From contig JAWXBP010000445.1 of assembly GCA_034440135.1 (NCBI GenBank), positions 1-54,187 on the forward strand: 54,187 nt of DNA, read 5' to 3'. Position 1 is the stretch's first letter. Every line of letters begins with the position of its first letter. Positions 8,272 to 17,699 of the stretch are shown here, one piece after another. A program made the translations under genes and the position numbers. This DNA comes from Planctomycetia bacterium. Lineage in GTDB: Bacteria > Planctomycetota > Planctomycetia > Pirellulales > JALHLM01. Below the pieces are notes generated by a model. The model ran no database searches, was not told where the DNA came from, and saw only the letters and a list, made by a program, of their open reading frames with translations.

Positions 8272-9030
8272 CTATTCCGCGCCGGCTTGATCGTCCGACC
8301 AACTCGCCGGCGCTGCCGGTTCGCCGGCTCGGCGGTCTTCGATCATCTCGTCCAACAGGAAGACTTCAACCCGAGACGCCGCGGCGGGGCTCGCAGTCCC
8401 ATCGCCGGTGGAACGCTCATTCTGCCCCGCGGCGGAAAGGCGGATCCGCTCGGTTTCGATGCCGGTCTGCAGCACCAGAAACTGCATCGTCGCGTAACTG
8501 CGTTGAAATGCCAAGTCCCAGGCGTCGCGGTAGTGGTCGCTGGCTTGCGGCGGCCGGCCAGAAGCATGGCCGCGGATTTCGATCTTCTGCCGTTTGCCGC
8601 GGACTTGATCGGCGAACTTTTTTAGCTCCGTTCGATCCGCGTCGACTAGCGCGGCGGACGCTTCCGAAAACCGTAACACGACGCCGAGGTGGGCATCGGA
8701 ATTCGATGGCATCGTGAGCCGCGAGTTTGGATCCGTCGCGCCGGCAGGCCGATGTCCATTGCTCCCGCCGCCGGTCTCCGCGGAGCCCGCATTCGTTTCC
8801 TGAATCCGCGGCCCAAACGTTCGATGCGTCCCCGGAAACCAGGTACTTGGATCGCCTGTGAAACCAAACTGGCGCTTCATAGCTTCGGCGAACTGATCGA
8901 AATCCGCTTCCTTCTTCGTGCCCGCCAGTGCGTAAAGCAATATGAAAAAGCCCAGCAATAGCGACATCATGTCGCCATAGGAAACGCACCAAAGCGGCGC
9001 ACCGCGCGGCGGTTCTTCAGGACGCAGCAT
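8272..9030 (-). CDS. motB: MotB-type stator protein with OmpA-like peptidoglycan-binding domain
   Basis: 252 residues. After a short cytoplasmic N-terminus comes one membrane helix carrying SYGDMMSLLLGFFILLYAL; Asp20 corresponds to the ion-translocating aspartate of MotB/PomB. A plug/linker rich in Gly/Asn follows, then an OmpA-family domain at about residues 120-235 (KIEIRGHASG, FQRSYATMQFLV, RIRLSAAGQNE, RVEVFLLDE). It lies downstream of the MotA gene with a repeat-filled gap of about 180 bp. No other flagellar gene is nearby, so it may power flagella encoded elsewhere or another MotAB-like machine. Confidence 0.9.
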   Translation of the reverse strand: MLRPEEPPRGAPLWCVSYGDMMSLLLGFFILLYALAGTKKEADFDQFAEAMKRQFGFTGDPSTWFPGTHRTFGPRIQETNAGSAETGGGSNGHRPAGATDPNSRLTMPSNSDAHLGVVLRFSEASAALVDADRTELKKFADQVRGKRQKIEIRGHASGRPPQASDHYRDAWDLAFQRSYATMQFLVLQTGIETERIRLSAAGQNERSTGDGTASPAAASRVEVFLLDEMIEDRRAGEPAAPASWSDDQAGAE

Positions 9031-9060
9031 AGCGGGGAGTAAAGGAGTAAAGGAGGGCTC

Positions 9061-9155
9061 GGACGTGTCGCCCCGTTGGGGCTCTGGTGGTTTTCAGCGA
9101 ATCAGTTCCAGGGGTTGCCACCCCTGGCTATTATCGGTCGCCCCTTTGGGGCTAA
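9061..9155. repeat. 95 bp hairpin-rich dispersed repeat, copy 1 (between motA and motB)
   Basis: Starts GGACGTGTCGCCCCGTTGGG and contains three palindromes: GCCCCGTTGGGGC, CCAGGGGTTGCCACCCCTGG and GCCCCTTTGGGGC. A second copy is at 17176-17269 and shares the ends and the central hairpin while the spacers differ. Both copies are flanked by short runs of ACTCC/TTACT-type sequence. Confidence 0.85.
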
Positions 9156-9214
9156 GAAACGACTTCATTCCTCAATTCCTACTTTACTCCATTACTCAAC
9201 CTCCTCCTCCCTCG

Positions 9215-9970
9215 TCACGCCGCGCGCTGATACTTCGTATACGGCGTCAACTGCTGCTCCACCTTGCGCGGGCCGTCGCCGTTTTGGATTGCGAGGATGC
9301 CGTAGATCACCACTTCAATGCACAACGATTCATGCCGGAGGTTGTAATTCAACTTCTCCACGAGCGGCAGCGCGAATATGTTCGCGATTACCGCGCCGTA
9401 GAGCGTGGTCATCATCGCCACGGCCATGCCGGGACCGAGCGCGTCGGGATTGGTCAGGTTGCCGAGCATCAGGATCAAGCCCAGCAGCGTGCCGATCAAC
9501 CCGAAGGCCGGGCCCATTGCGCCGAGCTGTTGCAAAAAGCCTTTGAAATCGCGATAGCGTCCGTGCAGGGCGTCCAACTCGCTTTGCATCACGCGCTCGA
9601 CGATCTCGGGCGACGCGTTATCGACGACCATTTGAACGCCGATGGTGATGTACGGATTATTGATCTCCGGCAACCGCCGCTCGAGTTCCAGGACGCCGTC
9701 GCGCCGCGCCAATTCGGAGAGCTCCACCATCTGCCGCACGATCCGCGGCAAATCGGTCCGCCGGTGAAAAAAGAGCTTGAGCAGGTTCTGCGGAAACGCC
9801 AGCAGCACTCGCAACGGAAACATCATCGCCGTCACGGCGAAGCTGCCGCCGACGGTGATGATCACGGACGGCGCGTCATAAAACGCGGTCGGCGTGCCGC
9901 CGCTGAGCACAATCGAGGCCAGCATAAACACGCAGGCCATCATCAGGCCCAACGTCGCGGCGATATCCAT
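9215..9970 (-). CDS. motA: MotA/PomA-type stator protein
   Basis: About 251 residues from the ATG at 9970 (MDIAATLGLMMACVF); a start at 10009 would add 13 residues not typical of the family. Four membrane segments are visible: two at the N-terminus, then a cytoplasmic loop with ELARRDGVLELE (the conserved Arg/Glu torque region), then GPAFGLIGTLLGLILML and YGAVIANIFALPLVEKL, which carry the two family prolines. It forms with MotB the ion-driven stator. It is the upstream gene of the pair. Confidence 0.92.
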   Translation of the reverse strand: MDIAATLGLMMACVFMLASIVLSGGTPTAFYDAPSVIITVGGSFAVTAMMFPLRVLLAFPQNLLKLFFHRRTDLPRIVRQMVELSELARRDGVLELERRLPEINNPYITIGVQMVVDNASPEIVERVMQSELDALHGRYRDFKGFLQQLGAMGPAFGLIGTLLGLILMLGNLTNPDALGPGMAVAMMTTLYGAVIANIFALPLVEKLNYNLRHESLCIEVVIYGILAIQNGDGPRKVEQQLTPYTKYQRAA

Positions 9971-10391
9971 AGTCGAAACGTCCCAGACGGCAAAACCCGC
10001 GCCGCCCATCCGCGCGGAGCCAGCGCAATCCGTCAGAAACTATCGGCTTGAAAGTCACCGTTTCAAGAAAACTGGGCAAGGAATAGCGATTGAGTGCGGG
10101 TAAACGATGAGTACGAAAAAATCGAATGCACCGATGGCAGGCGAGCGGGCACCAGCCACCGCGGTCCGGGCGTCAACGCGGGTGGTAGATTTGCGACCGC
10201 GACTCTCAATGGCGAGGCATGTGTTGTCAGCGAGTTAGTTCGCTGTGAGGAACTCTCCGCGAATGGCGGGCGACTTGAAGTGCCCATATTAGCCAACTAT
10301 AACAGCCGATGGTGCTCGGACGGCCGTCACAGTTTGCGACAAACGTAGGCTCAAACAACTCTGGCTGAATTCCCCAAAAGAGGCGACTGCG
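9971..10391. other. 421 bp divergent intergenic region
   Basis: Lies between the divergently read motA and the FG-GAP gene. Short frames are not convincing as genes. It holds the promoter candidate listed at 10275-10303; I see no clear promoter for motA and no RNA gene. Confidence 0.4.
10275..10303 (+). promoter_or_regulatory. sigma-70-like promoter candidate for the FG-GAP gene
   Basis: TTGAAG (10275-10280), 17 nt spacer, TATAAC (10298-10303). The implied transcript would have a leader of about 80 nt before the ATG at 10392. Pattern match only. Confidence 0.45.
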
Positions 10392-13300
10392 ATGCAAAGA
10401 TTGACTCGACTCCTTTGGCAGCCAAGTGTTCGTCACTCCCACCTCTGTGTCGCGTTCCTGGCGATTGTGCTCGCGGGCATCGACGCCTGGGGAGCGGAAG
10501 TAAGTGACAAAGCGAAGCTCGCTCCCGATCCCATGGCCGCCGGGTCGGGTGCGCGGGTTGCCGCCTCGTTGAAACCGGGCGAGCAGCGCAGTTCGGTTCT
10601 GACTCCAAGTACGCAGGACGGAGCGACGCTGTACGCCACGATCTCCGCTCAGCAGTCGGGCATCGATTTCGTGAATGAGCTGGACGACGAAAACGTCTGG
10701 ACGGGCGACTACCGAAGCACCCTCAACGGCTCGATCGGCTCCGGGACGTGTATTGGCGACATCGACAACGACGGTTGGCCGGATCTTTACCTGGTCGCAC
10801 GCGATGGGCGCAATCGACTGTATCGCCGCACTGAAGATTTCCGGTATGAGGATATCACCAACGCAGCCGGAGTCGACGGCGGAGATGGTCGCAAAACCGG
10901 CGCGGCGATGGTCGACATCGACAATGACGGCGATTTAGATATCTACGTTTGCCGACTCGAGCAGCCGAACCTGTTGTACCTGAATCAAGGCCAGGGAAAG
11001 TTCCGCGAATGCGCCGCGGAGCGCGGTTTGGCGTTTGCGGGGGCCAGCGTGATGGCGACGTTTTCTGATTACGATCGGGACGGCGACCTGGACATGTACC
11101 TGGTCACGAACCGCAAGTTCGTCAGCGACGATGAAATGGAGAGCGCCAAGAAACGATTGCAAGCGCGCCCCAACGAAATCAGTCTGAAGGACGGCAAAGT
11201 CGTGATTCCGGCCGAGTTCGAGGAGCTGTTTTACTTCTTGCCTAAGCCGTCCGGCCCCGGCGAAATGGGGTTCAATGCGATCCCGTCAGGGCAACGAGAT
11301 CACTTGTATGCGAACGATGGCTCCGGCGCTTTCTCCGAAGTGAAGGGAAGCAATCTGGATGGATGTTACCGCGGGCATTGCGCCGTCTGGTGGGACTACG
11401 ACGGCGACCGCTGGCCCGACCTCTACGTCTCCAATGACTTCTACGATCCTGACCAACTATTTCGAAATAATCGCGACGGCACGTTCACCGATGTCACCCG
11501 GGAAGCGCTCTCGCACACGCCATGGTTTTCCATGGGCTGCGACTTTGCCGACGTCAACAACGACGGCCGATTTGATTTGATGACCACCGATATGTCGGCG
11601 ACGAATCATTTCAAGGCAAAAGTCAACATGGGGAACATGGACGACGTTGGTTGGTTCCTCGAGTCCGCCGAACCACGCCAATACATGCGCAACGCCCTGT
11701 TCCTCAACACGGGCGCCGGCCGTTTCCTCGAGTGCGCGTTCATGGCCGGAGTGGCCAGCAGCGATTGGACCTGGTCCACGCGATTCTGTGACATGGACAA
11801 CGACGGCTGGAGCGATCTGTTCTTCGCCACCGGGATGATTCGCAACGTCATGGATTCCGATTTGCAGGTGCGGGGAGTTCGACTGGGGGCTCAGAAGAAC
11901 CCGCAGATCATGGGGGAATTGCTGCGTTTGAGCGATCCGCTTCGCGAGAAGACTTTCGCGTTCCGTAACCGCGGCGGCTGGGAATTCGAGAACGTCTCGG
12001 ACGCCTGGGGGCTCGGCAACGAAGGCATTAGCACGAGCGCCGCCTATGGCGACATGGACCGTGACGGTGATATGGACCTGGTGGTGAACAATTACAACGA
12101 GCCCGTCGCCATCTACCGTAATCAAGGCGAGCGCGGACAGGGGATTCTCGTGCGATTGGTCGGCAATGCCAGCAACCGATTTGGCGTCGGCGCCATCGTG
12201 ACCGCCAAATCAGGCGCCGTCACGCAGACCAAATGTTTGACTGGCACGAGCGGCTACATGAGCTCTGACGAGCCGCTACTGCATTTCGGCTTGGCGGATC
12301 AGGAAGAAGTCTCCGAGCTGCGGATCGAATGGCCTTCCGGAAGAAGTCAGACGCTTCGTACTCTGGCCGCCAATCGCTTCTATGTCGTAGCGGAGCCAGA
12401 TTCGTCGACGGATGCGCCGGTTGAGAGCACCGCGAACAAGACGGTATTCGAAGAAGTTGCTGGGCCAAGCGGTCTCACTTTTAAGCACGTGGAGAAATCC
12501 TTCGACGATTTCCGCCAGCAACCGCTGCTGCCGAATCGCTTGTCGCAGCTCGGTCCAGGAATGGCCTGGGGAGACGCGGACGGCGACGGCGATGACGACG
12601 TGTATTTGGGCGGCGCGGCCGGCCAATCAGGTGTGCTCTACTTGAACCAGGATGGCCATGGCCGCTTCGTGGAGCAGCCGGGACCGTGGCAGAAGGACGC
12701 CGCTTGTGAAGACATGGCCGCGCTTTGGCTCGATTCCGATAGCGACGGCGATCTGGATTTGTTCGTCGTGTCTGGCGGCGTGGAAGCCGGCGCCAATACG
12801 GATTTGTTGCGCGATCGGCTCTACATCAACGACGGCTCGCAAGGTTTTGCCAAGAGTGAGGATCTGCTTCCGGATTTGCGCCAAAGCGGCGGTTCTGCCG
12901 CCGCCGCCGATTTTGATCGCGACGGCGATCTGGACATCTTTGTTGGCGGTCGAGTTGTGCCCGGAAAATACCCGACGTCGCCGGAGAGTGTCCTGCTTCG
13001 TAACGACGAAGGAACGTTCAGCGATGTCACCGATCAGGTCGCCCCGGAACTGCGCCGCATTGGGATGGTTACGGGCGCGCTCTGGTCCGACGCGGATGCG
13101 GACGGTTATTTAGATCTGTTGACCACCGCCGAATGGGGACCGGTCAGTTTGTTCCACAACGAGGATGGGGCCGGGCTCAAGAATCTCACCGCAGAGGCGG
13201 GGCTTTCCAGCCGGACAGGATGGTGGAACGGAATTACCGGCGGCGACCTGGACGGCGACGGCGACATCGACTACGTCGTCACCAACACCGGAACGAACAC

Positions 13301-14210
13301 CAAATACCACGCGAGTGCGGAGCGTCCCGCCCGAGTCTATTACGGCGTGTTTGATAAATCCAAAGGCGCGACGGTCGTCGAGGCCTGTTTCGAAGGAGAA
13401 CATCACTATCCGGTCCGCGGGCGCAGTTGCAGCGCCGCGGCAATGCCTATGATCGCGCAAAGGTTTCCGACCTTTCGCAGTTTTGCCGCGGCCGAAATCG
13501 ACGACATCTTCGCCGCGGCCGACCTTGCCGCGGCAGAACGGTTCGACGCCAACGAATTGAGAAGTCTGATGCTCATAAATCAGGGCGACGCTCGATTCGA
13601 AGCCCGCTACCTTCCCACAATCGCCCAAGTATCGCCCGGATTCGGCGCAACGATTTGCGATGTCGACGCCGACGGGCTTGCGGATATCTATCTGGTGCAA
13701 AACACCTACTCGCCACAGCCTGAAACGGGACGCATGGATGGCGGGCTCAGCGTGTTGCTCAAGAATCTCGGCAAAGGCGAGTTTGTCCCGCAAGAGTCCG
13801 TGATGACGGGGCTCCTTGTCCCCGGTGACGCTAAAGCGCTGGCGCTCACGGATATCGATCACAATGGCCAACCTGATTTCGCCGTGACCAACAACAATAG
13901 CCGACCGCAGCTCTTCCAGCAGCGCAACCCGACTCATGGAGCAGCGTTTGCCGTGCGGTTGAAGGGCGATAAGGGGAATCCAAGCGCGATCGGCGCCATA
14001 CTAAGATTGCGCGACGGGAAGAAGAACAGCATGCAGTCGGTAGAACTCTACGCGGGCAGCGGCTACCTCACGCAATCCGCCCCGATCGCGTTCTTCGCGC
14101 GCCCCGCGGAGGGGCTGGCCACGATCGAAGTGCAATGGCCAAACGGCGACGTATCGAAACACGACGTATCGCCAGGCGAGCAAGTAGTAATGCTGACGAA
14201 ACGGCAGTGA
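10392..14210 (+). CDS. exported FG-GAP/VCBS repeat protein with two ASPIC/UnbV-type domains (CRTAC1-like)
   Basis: 1272 residues with a signal peptide (hydrophobic LCVAFLAIVLAG, cleavage near DAWGAE). The chain carries at least ten calcium-binding-type loops such as DIDNDGWPDLYL, DYDRDGDLDMYL, DVNNDGRFDLM and DADGDGDDDVYLGG, as in seven-bladed FG-GAP propellers. Around residues 575-660 is an ASPIC/UnbV domain (NRFGVGAIVTAKSG, GTSGYMSSDEPLLHFGL, IEWPSGRSQTL). A second set of repeats follows and the protein ends with another ASPIC-like segment (IGAILRLRDG, GSGYLTQS, VQWPNGDVSKHD), so the gene looks like a fused duplication. Probably cell-surface or secreted; partner and function unknown. Confidence 0.88.
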   Translation: MQRLTRLLWQPSVRHSHLCVAFLAIVLAGIDAWGAEVSDKAKLAPDPMAAGSGARVAASLKPGEQRSSVLTPSTQDGATLYATISAQQSGIDFVNELDDENVWTGDYRSTLNGSIGSGTCIGDIDNDGWPDLYLVARDGRNRLYRRTEDFRYEDITNAAGVDGGDGRKTGAAMVDIDNDGDLDIYVCRLEQPNLLYLNQGQGKFRECAAERGLAFAGASVMATFSDYDRDGDLDMYLVTNRKFVSDDEMESAKKRLQARPNEISLKDGKVVIPAEFEELFYFLPKPSGPGEMGFNAIPSGQRDHLYANDGSGAFSEVKGSNLDGCYRGHCAVWWDYDGDRWPDLYVSNDFYDPDQLFRNNRDGTFTDVTREALSHTPWFSMGCDFADVNNDGRFDLMTTDMSATNHFKAKVNMGNMDDVGWFLESAEPRQYMRNALFLNTGAGRFLECAFMAGVASSDWTWSTRFCDMDNDGWSDLFFATGMIRNVMDSDLQVRGVRLGAQKNPQIMGELLRLSDPLREKTFAFRNRGGWEFENVSDAWGLGNEGISTSAAYGDMDRDGDMDLVVNNYNEPVAIYRNQGERGQGILVRLVGNASNRFGVGAIVTAKSGAVTQTKCLTGTSGYMSSDEPLLHFGLADQEEVSELRIEWPSGRSQTLRTLAANRFYVVAEPDSSTDAPVESTANKTVFEEVAGPSGLTFKHVEKSFDDFRQQPLLPNRLSQLGPGMAWGDADGDGDDDVYLGGAAGQSGVLYLNQDGHGRFVEQPGPWQKDAACEDMAALWLDSDSDGDLDLFVVSGGVEAGANTDLLRDRLYINDGSQGFAKSEDLLPDLRQSGGSAAAADFDRDGDLDIFVGGRVVPGKYPTSPESVLLRNDEGTFSDVTDQVAPELRRIGMVTGALWSDADADGYLDLLTTAEWGPVSLFHNEDGAGLKNLTAEAGLSSRTGWWNGITGGDLDGDGDIDYVVTNTGTNTKYHASAERPARVYYGVFDKSKGATVVEACFEGEHHYPVRGRSCSAAAMPMIAQRFPTFRSFAAAEIDDIFAAADLAAAERFDANELRSLMLINQGDARFEARYLPTIAQVSPGFGATICDVDADGLADIYLVQNTYSPQPETGRMDGGLSVLLKNLGKGEFVPQESVMTGLLVPGDAKALALTDIDHNGQPDFAVTNNNSRPQLFQQRNPTHGAAFAVRLKGDKGNPSAIGAILRLRDGKKNSMQSVELYAGSGYLTQSAPIAFFARPAEGLATIEVQWPNGDVSKHDVSPGEQVVMLTKRQ

Positions 14211-14236
14211 ACGGACCGCGCACTACGACCAGTATC

Positions 14237-15721
14237 TCACTTGCCCGTGCCAGTACCATCGGCTTTTTCCTCTAACCACCGCACCGCAGGATTTCGCGCC
14301 GCTTTCACCTCGTCCGGGCGGCTGATTACCGTCGTGTGCGGGGCGGCGTGCAGCAGCTCGGCGGGTTCGTCGATGATCTTGCGGAGGGCTGCCGCGAAGG
14401 CGTCGAGGGTTTCTTTGCTTTCGGTTTCCGTCGGTTCGATCATCATCGCTTCGCGGACGATTGGCGGGAAATAGACCGTGGGGGCGTGAAAACCGTAGTC
14501 GAGGAGGCGCTTGGCGATGTCCATCGCTGAGACGCCGCGTTCGCCTTTGACCTTCGTGGCCGAGGCGATGAACTCGTGCATGCAGCGGTCGCCCTGGGGG
14601 ACCGGCAGGAACGACTTCACCTGGCTCAACAGGTAGTTGGCGTTCAGTACCGCCTCTTCCGACACGCGCCGGAGACCGTCGGGGCCGTGCGTCCGGATGT
14701 AACAGTACGCCCGCACCAACACGCCGACGTTACCGAAAAACGCGCGCACACGGCCGATTGATTTTGGGCGATCGTAGTCGAGACGATAAGCGCCGGAAGC
14801 GTCGCGCGCCACGAGCGGCGCCGGTAAGTAAACACCCAAGCGCTCCGTGACTGCGATCGGTCCCGCGCCGGGGCCGCCGCCGCCATGCGGGCCGCTGAAG
14901 GTTTTGTGTGGATTGAAATGCATCATGTCCGCGCCGAAATCGCCCGGGCGCGTGATGCCCAGAATCGCGTTCATGTTCGCGCCGTCAAGATAAATGAGCG
15001 CGCCGACTTCATGCACGCGCCGCGCGATCTCGCGGATCTGCCCGTCGAACATGCCCAGCGTGTTCGGATTGGTGATCATGAACACGGCCGTCTCTTGATC
15101 GAGCTTCGCGGAGAGGTCATTGAGATCGACCGTGCCGTCCGGATTGCTTTTTACCGAGAGCGTATCGAAACCGGCCATCGCGGCGCTGGCCGGGTTGGTG
15201 CCATGCGCACTGTCCGGCGCGAGCACCTTGGTGCGGCGCTGGCCGAGATCGCGAAAATACGCCGCGGCGACGAACAGCGCCGTCATTTCGCCGTGGGCGC
15301 CGGCGGCCGGTTGCAAAGACACCACGGGCAAACCGGCAATTTCGCCGAGCATTTCCTGCATTTCGTAGAGCAGCCGTAACATGCCTTGCAGCGTTTCTTC
15401 GCGCTGGTAGGGATGCAGATCGGCCATGCCCGGCAAGGCGACGAGACGTTCGTTGCGCTTCGAGTTGTACTTCATCGTGCAGGAGCCGAGCGGATAGAAA
15501 TGCGTGTCGACCGACATGTTCAAGGTCGACAAGTTCGTGAAATGCCGCACGACGTCCGGTTCAGCCAATTCCGCCAATGGGGGGGGCACGTCGGCCACCG
15601 CCGACTTTGGCAACAGCGACTCCAGCGGTTGCTCCGGCACGTCGCAGGCCGGCAGCAGCGCGCCGCGCCGGCCGGGCTTTGACAAGGTGAATAGCGATTG
15701 CGTCGCTCGAGTGTTACGCAT
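14237..15721 (-). CDS. gcvPB: glycine dehydrogenase (decarboxylating) subunit 2
   Basis: 494 residues, the PLP-binding half of the two-subunit P-protein of the glycine cleavage system. The cofactor lysine lies in HFNPHKTFSGPHGGGGPG; upstream are STHFYPLGSCTMKYN-like residues (DTHFYPLGSCTMKYN) and QPAAGAHGEMTAL, both strong family marks. With GcvPA it decarboxylates glycine and loads the aminomethyl group onto the lipoyl arm of GcvH. Its first 8 nt overlap the end of gcvPA, so the two subunits are probably co-translated. Confidence 0.97.
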   Translation of the reverse strand: MRNTRATQSLFTLSKPGRRGALLPACDVPEQPLESLLPKSAVADVPPPLAELAEPDVVRHFTNLSTLNMSVDTHFYPLGSCTMKYNSKRNERLVALPGMADLHPYQREETLQGMLRLLYEMQEMLGEIAGLPVVSLQPAAGAHGEMTALFVAAAYFRDLGQRRTKVLAPDSAHGTNPASAAMAGFDTLSVKSNPDGTVDLNDLSAKLDQETAVFMITNPNTLGMFDGQIREIARRVHEVGALIYLDGANMNAILGITRPGDFGADMMHFNPHKTFSGPHGGGGPGAGPIAVTERLGVYLPAPLVARDASGAYRLDYDRPKSIGRVRAFFGNVGVLVRAYCYIRTHGPDGLRRVSEEAVLNANYLLSQVKSFLPVPQGDRCMHEFIASATKVKGERGVSAMDIAKRLLDYGFHAPTVYFPPIVREAMMIEPTETESKETLDAFAAALRKIIDEPAELLHAAPHTTVISRPDEVKAARNPAVRWLEEKADGTGTGK

Positions 15722-17084
15722 GGGCCACCTCCCTTTGGCTGTTGACGCGGGTCAGGCAGTGGGCCCAACGGTCGATGTCGTCCTTGGTACGTTTCTCGGT
15801 GACCGCGACCAGGAAGCAATCGGACCATTCCGGGTACCATTCGCCGAGCGGCACGCCCGCCATGATGCCTTGGTCCATCGCCTCCGCGAGCAACGTTTCC
15901 ACCTGGCCGTCGGCGTCGCGGACGACGAATTCTTTGAAATAGGGTCGATCGCACGCCATCGAGAATCGCGCGGCGCGGGTTAACTGATTCGCCGCGTAAT
16001 GCGATTTTTGCAAGCAGAGGTGCGCCGCCTCGCGCATGCCTTGCGGCCCCATCAGCGACAGATAAATCGTGGCCCGCAGCGCGTAGAGACCTTGATTCGT
16101 GCAGATATTACTGGTCGCCTTTTCGCGGCGAATGTGCTGCTCGCGGGTTTGCAGCGTGAGCACCAGGCAGGCGCGGCCGTCGCGATCGGTCGTTTGACCG
16201 ACGATGCGTCCCGGCATGCGGCGGGCGAAATCCTCGCGGCAGGCCATGATACCGAGGTACGGTCCGCCGTAAGCCATGGGGTTGCCGAGCGACTGTCCTT
16301 CGGCGATGACGATATCGGCGCCGTATTCGCCGGGACGTTTGAGCAAGCCGAGGCTGATTGGGTCGACGGAGACGACGAACATCGCGCCGCGCTCATGCGC
16401 CGCGCGGCCGATCGCCTCCACGTCTTCCAAGCAACCGAAGAAGTTCGGCTGCTGCACCAGCACGCAGGCAGTCTCGTCGTCGACGGCCTTGGCCAGTTCG
16501 TCGACTGACACCGTTCCGTCCGGCGCGCCGACGGTGATCAACTCCGTTCCCAAGTTGATGAGATATGTTTCGAGAATTCGGCGATACTCCGGATGCACGC
16601 TCGCGGCCACCACGACGCGTCGCTGCCGCTTCGTGGCGTGCATGCTCATTAGCACCGCTTCGGCCACGGCGCTGCCGCCGTCGTACAGGCTGGCGTTGGA
16701 GACTTCCATGCCGGTCAGCCGGCAGATCAGCGATTGATATTCGAAGAAGGCTTGCAGATTGCCTTGGCTGGCTTCTGGCTGATACGGCGTGTAGGAAGTG
16801 TAAAACTCGCCGCGCGAGCTGAGCGCATCCACCACGGCCGGGATGAAATGGTCGTAGCTGCCGCCGCCAAGGAAGCAAAGCGCGTCGCTCGCGGACGTAT
16901 TCGCCGCGGCCAATTGCTGCATGTGCGCGGTGAGTTCCAACTCGGTCATTGCCGCGGGCAGCGCAAGCGGCCGCGCCAGCCGCAACTCCGCCGGCACCAT
17001 AGCGAACAGCTCATCCACGCTCCCGGCGCCAATCGCCGCGAGCATCGCTTGTCGATCTTCAGGAGTGTTGAAGAAGTAGGCCAT
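15714..17084 (-). CDS. gcvPA: glycine dehydrogenase (decarboxylating) subunit 1
   Basis: 456 residues, close to the usual length of subunit 1. Family landmarks: FLGGGSYDHFIPAVVD near residue 70, FYTSYTPYQPEASQG near 95, NASLYDGGSAVAEAVLM near 130, and the C-terminal ICTNQGLYALRATIYLSLMG. This half lacks the PLP lysine, as expected. It lies downstream of gcvH after a 210 bp gap with a dispersed repeat and a hairpin; it may nevertheless be in the same transcript. Confidence 0.97.
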   Translation of the reverse strand: MAYFFNTPEDRQAMLAAIGAGSVDELFAMVPAELRLARPLALPAAMTELELTAHMQQLAAANTSASDALCFLGGGSYDHFIPAVVDALSSRGEFYTSYTPYQPEASQGNLQAFFEYQSLICRLTGMEVSNASLYDGGSAVAEAVLMSMHATKRQRRVVVAASVHPEYRRILETYLINLGTELITVGAPDGTVSVDELAKAVDDETACVLVQQPNFFGCLEDVEAIGRAAHERGAMFVVSVDPISLGLLKRPGEYGADIVIAEGQSLGNPMAYGGPYLGIMACREDFARRMPGRIVGQTTDRDGRACLVLTLQTREQHIRREKATSNICTNQGLYALRATIYLSLMGPQGMREAAHLCLQKSHYAANQLTRAARFSMACDRPYFKEFVVRDADGQVETLLAEAMDQGIMAGVPLGEWYPEWSDCFLVAVTEKRTKDDIDRWAHCLTRVNSQREVAHA

Positions 17085-17137
17085 GGAGGGGAACGGTGAG
17101 GAGTAAGGGAGTAAGGGGTAGTTTGTGGCGGGTAGTT

Positions 17138-17165
17138 TGTGGCACGGTCGGGAGACCGTGCCACA
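17138..17165. repeat. 12-bp-arm hairpin of the GGCACGGTC family
   Basis: TGTGGCACGGTC, loop GGGA, GACCGTGCCACA. The same palindrome occurs at 29240-29265 and, as separated arms, at the two ends of the composite repeat at 29311-29566 and at the start of its second copy at 54023. Confidence 0.85.
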
Positions 17166-17175
17166 ACAGACGCAG

Positions 17176-17269
17176 GGACGTGTCGCCCCGTTGGGGCTCT
17201 ATTTGTTTCTTGTGTATTCACTCCAGGGGTTGCCACCCCTGGCTATTATCTGCCGCCACTCGGGGCTAA
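17176..17269. repeat. 94 bp hairpin-rich dispersed repeat, copy 2 (between gcvH and gcvPA)
   Basis: Same family as 9061-9155: it begins GGACGTGTCGCCCCGTTGGG, has the central hairpin CCAGGGGTTGCCACCCCTGG followed by CTATTAT, and ends GGGGCTAA. The spacers between palindromes are unrelated in the two copies, so the hairpins are what is conserved. Confidence 0.85.
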
Positions 17270-17294
17270 TGGCCCTTACTCCATTTACTAATTA

Positions 17295-17687
17295 CTAATG
17301 TGCATCCTCGCTGCATTGCTTCTCGTAATCTGCTGCGTTCAAGAGTTTTGACAACGAAGACTCGTCCACCAAGCGGACTTTGATCATCCAGCCTTTGGTG
17401 TAGGGGTCTTCGTTCAGCACGCCGAGATCGCTGGCCAGGCCGCTGTTGACTTCGATCACTTCACCCGTGACGGGGCTGTAGAGATCGCTGACTGCTTTCA
17501 CGGATTCGATTTCGCCGAATGGTTCGCCGGCCTTGACGGTTTTGCCGACCGCGGGGAGTTCGATGTAGACCAGGTCCGTCAACGCTTCGACGGCAAAGGC
17601 CGAGACGCCGATCGTGGCGACCTTCGCGGCGTTGTCCACCTTGACCCACTCGTGCGTTTTGGCGTACAGCAAATCGTTGGGAGTCAC
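17295..17687 (-). CDS. gcvH: glycine cleavage system H protein
   Basis: 130 residues, the lipoyl carrier that shuttles the aminomethyl group between the P, T and L proteins. Lys64 in GEIESVKAVSDLYSP is the lipoylation site; YAKTHEWVKV at the N-terminus and TDLVYIELPAVG are conserved. Start codon is GTG at 17687, only 12 nt after gcvT, so the two are one operon. The LplA-like protein encoded at 7511-8248 could be its lipoylating enzyme. Confidence 0.97.
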   Translation of the reverse strand: MTPNDLLYAKTHEWVKVDNAAKVATIGVSAFAVEALTDLVYIELPAVGKTVKAGEPFGEIESVKAVSDLYSPVTGEVIEVNSGLASDLGVLNEDPYTKGWMIKVRLVDESSLSKLLNAADYEKQCSEDAH

Positions 17688-17699
17688 GGCGCGGTTTCC

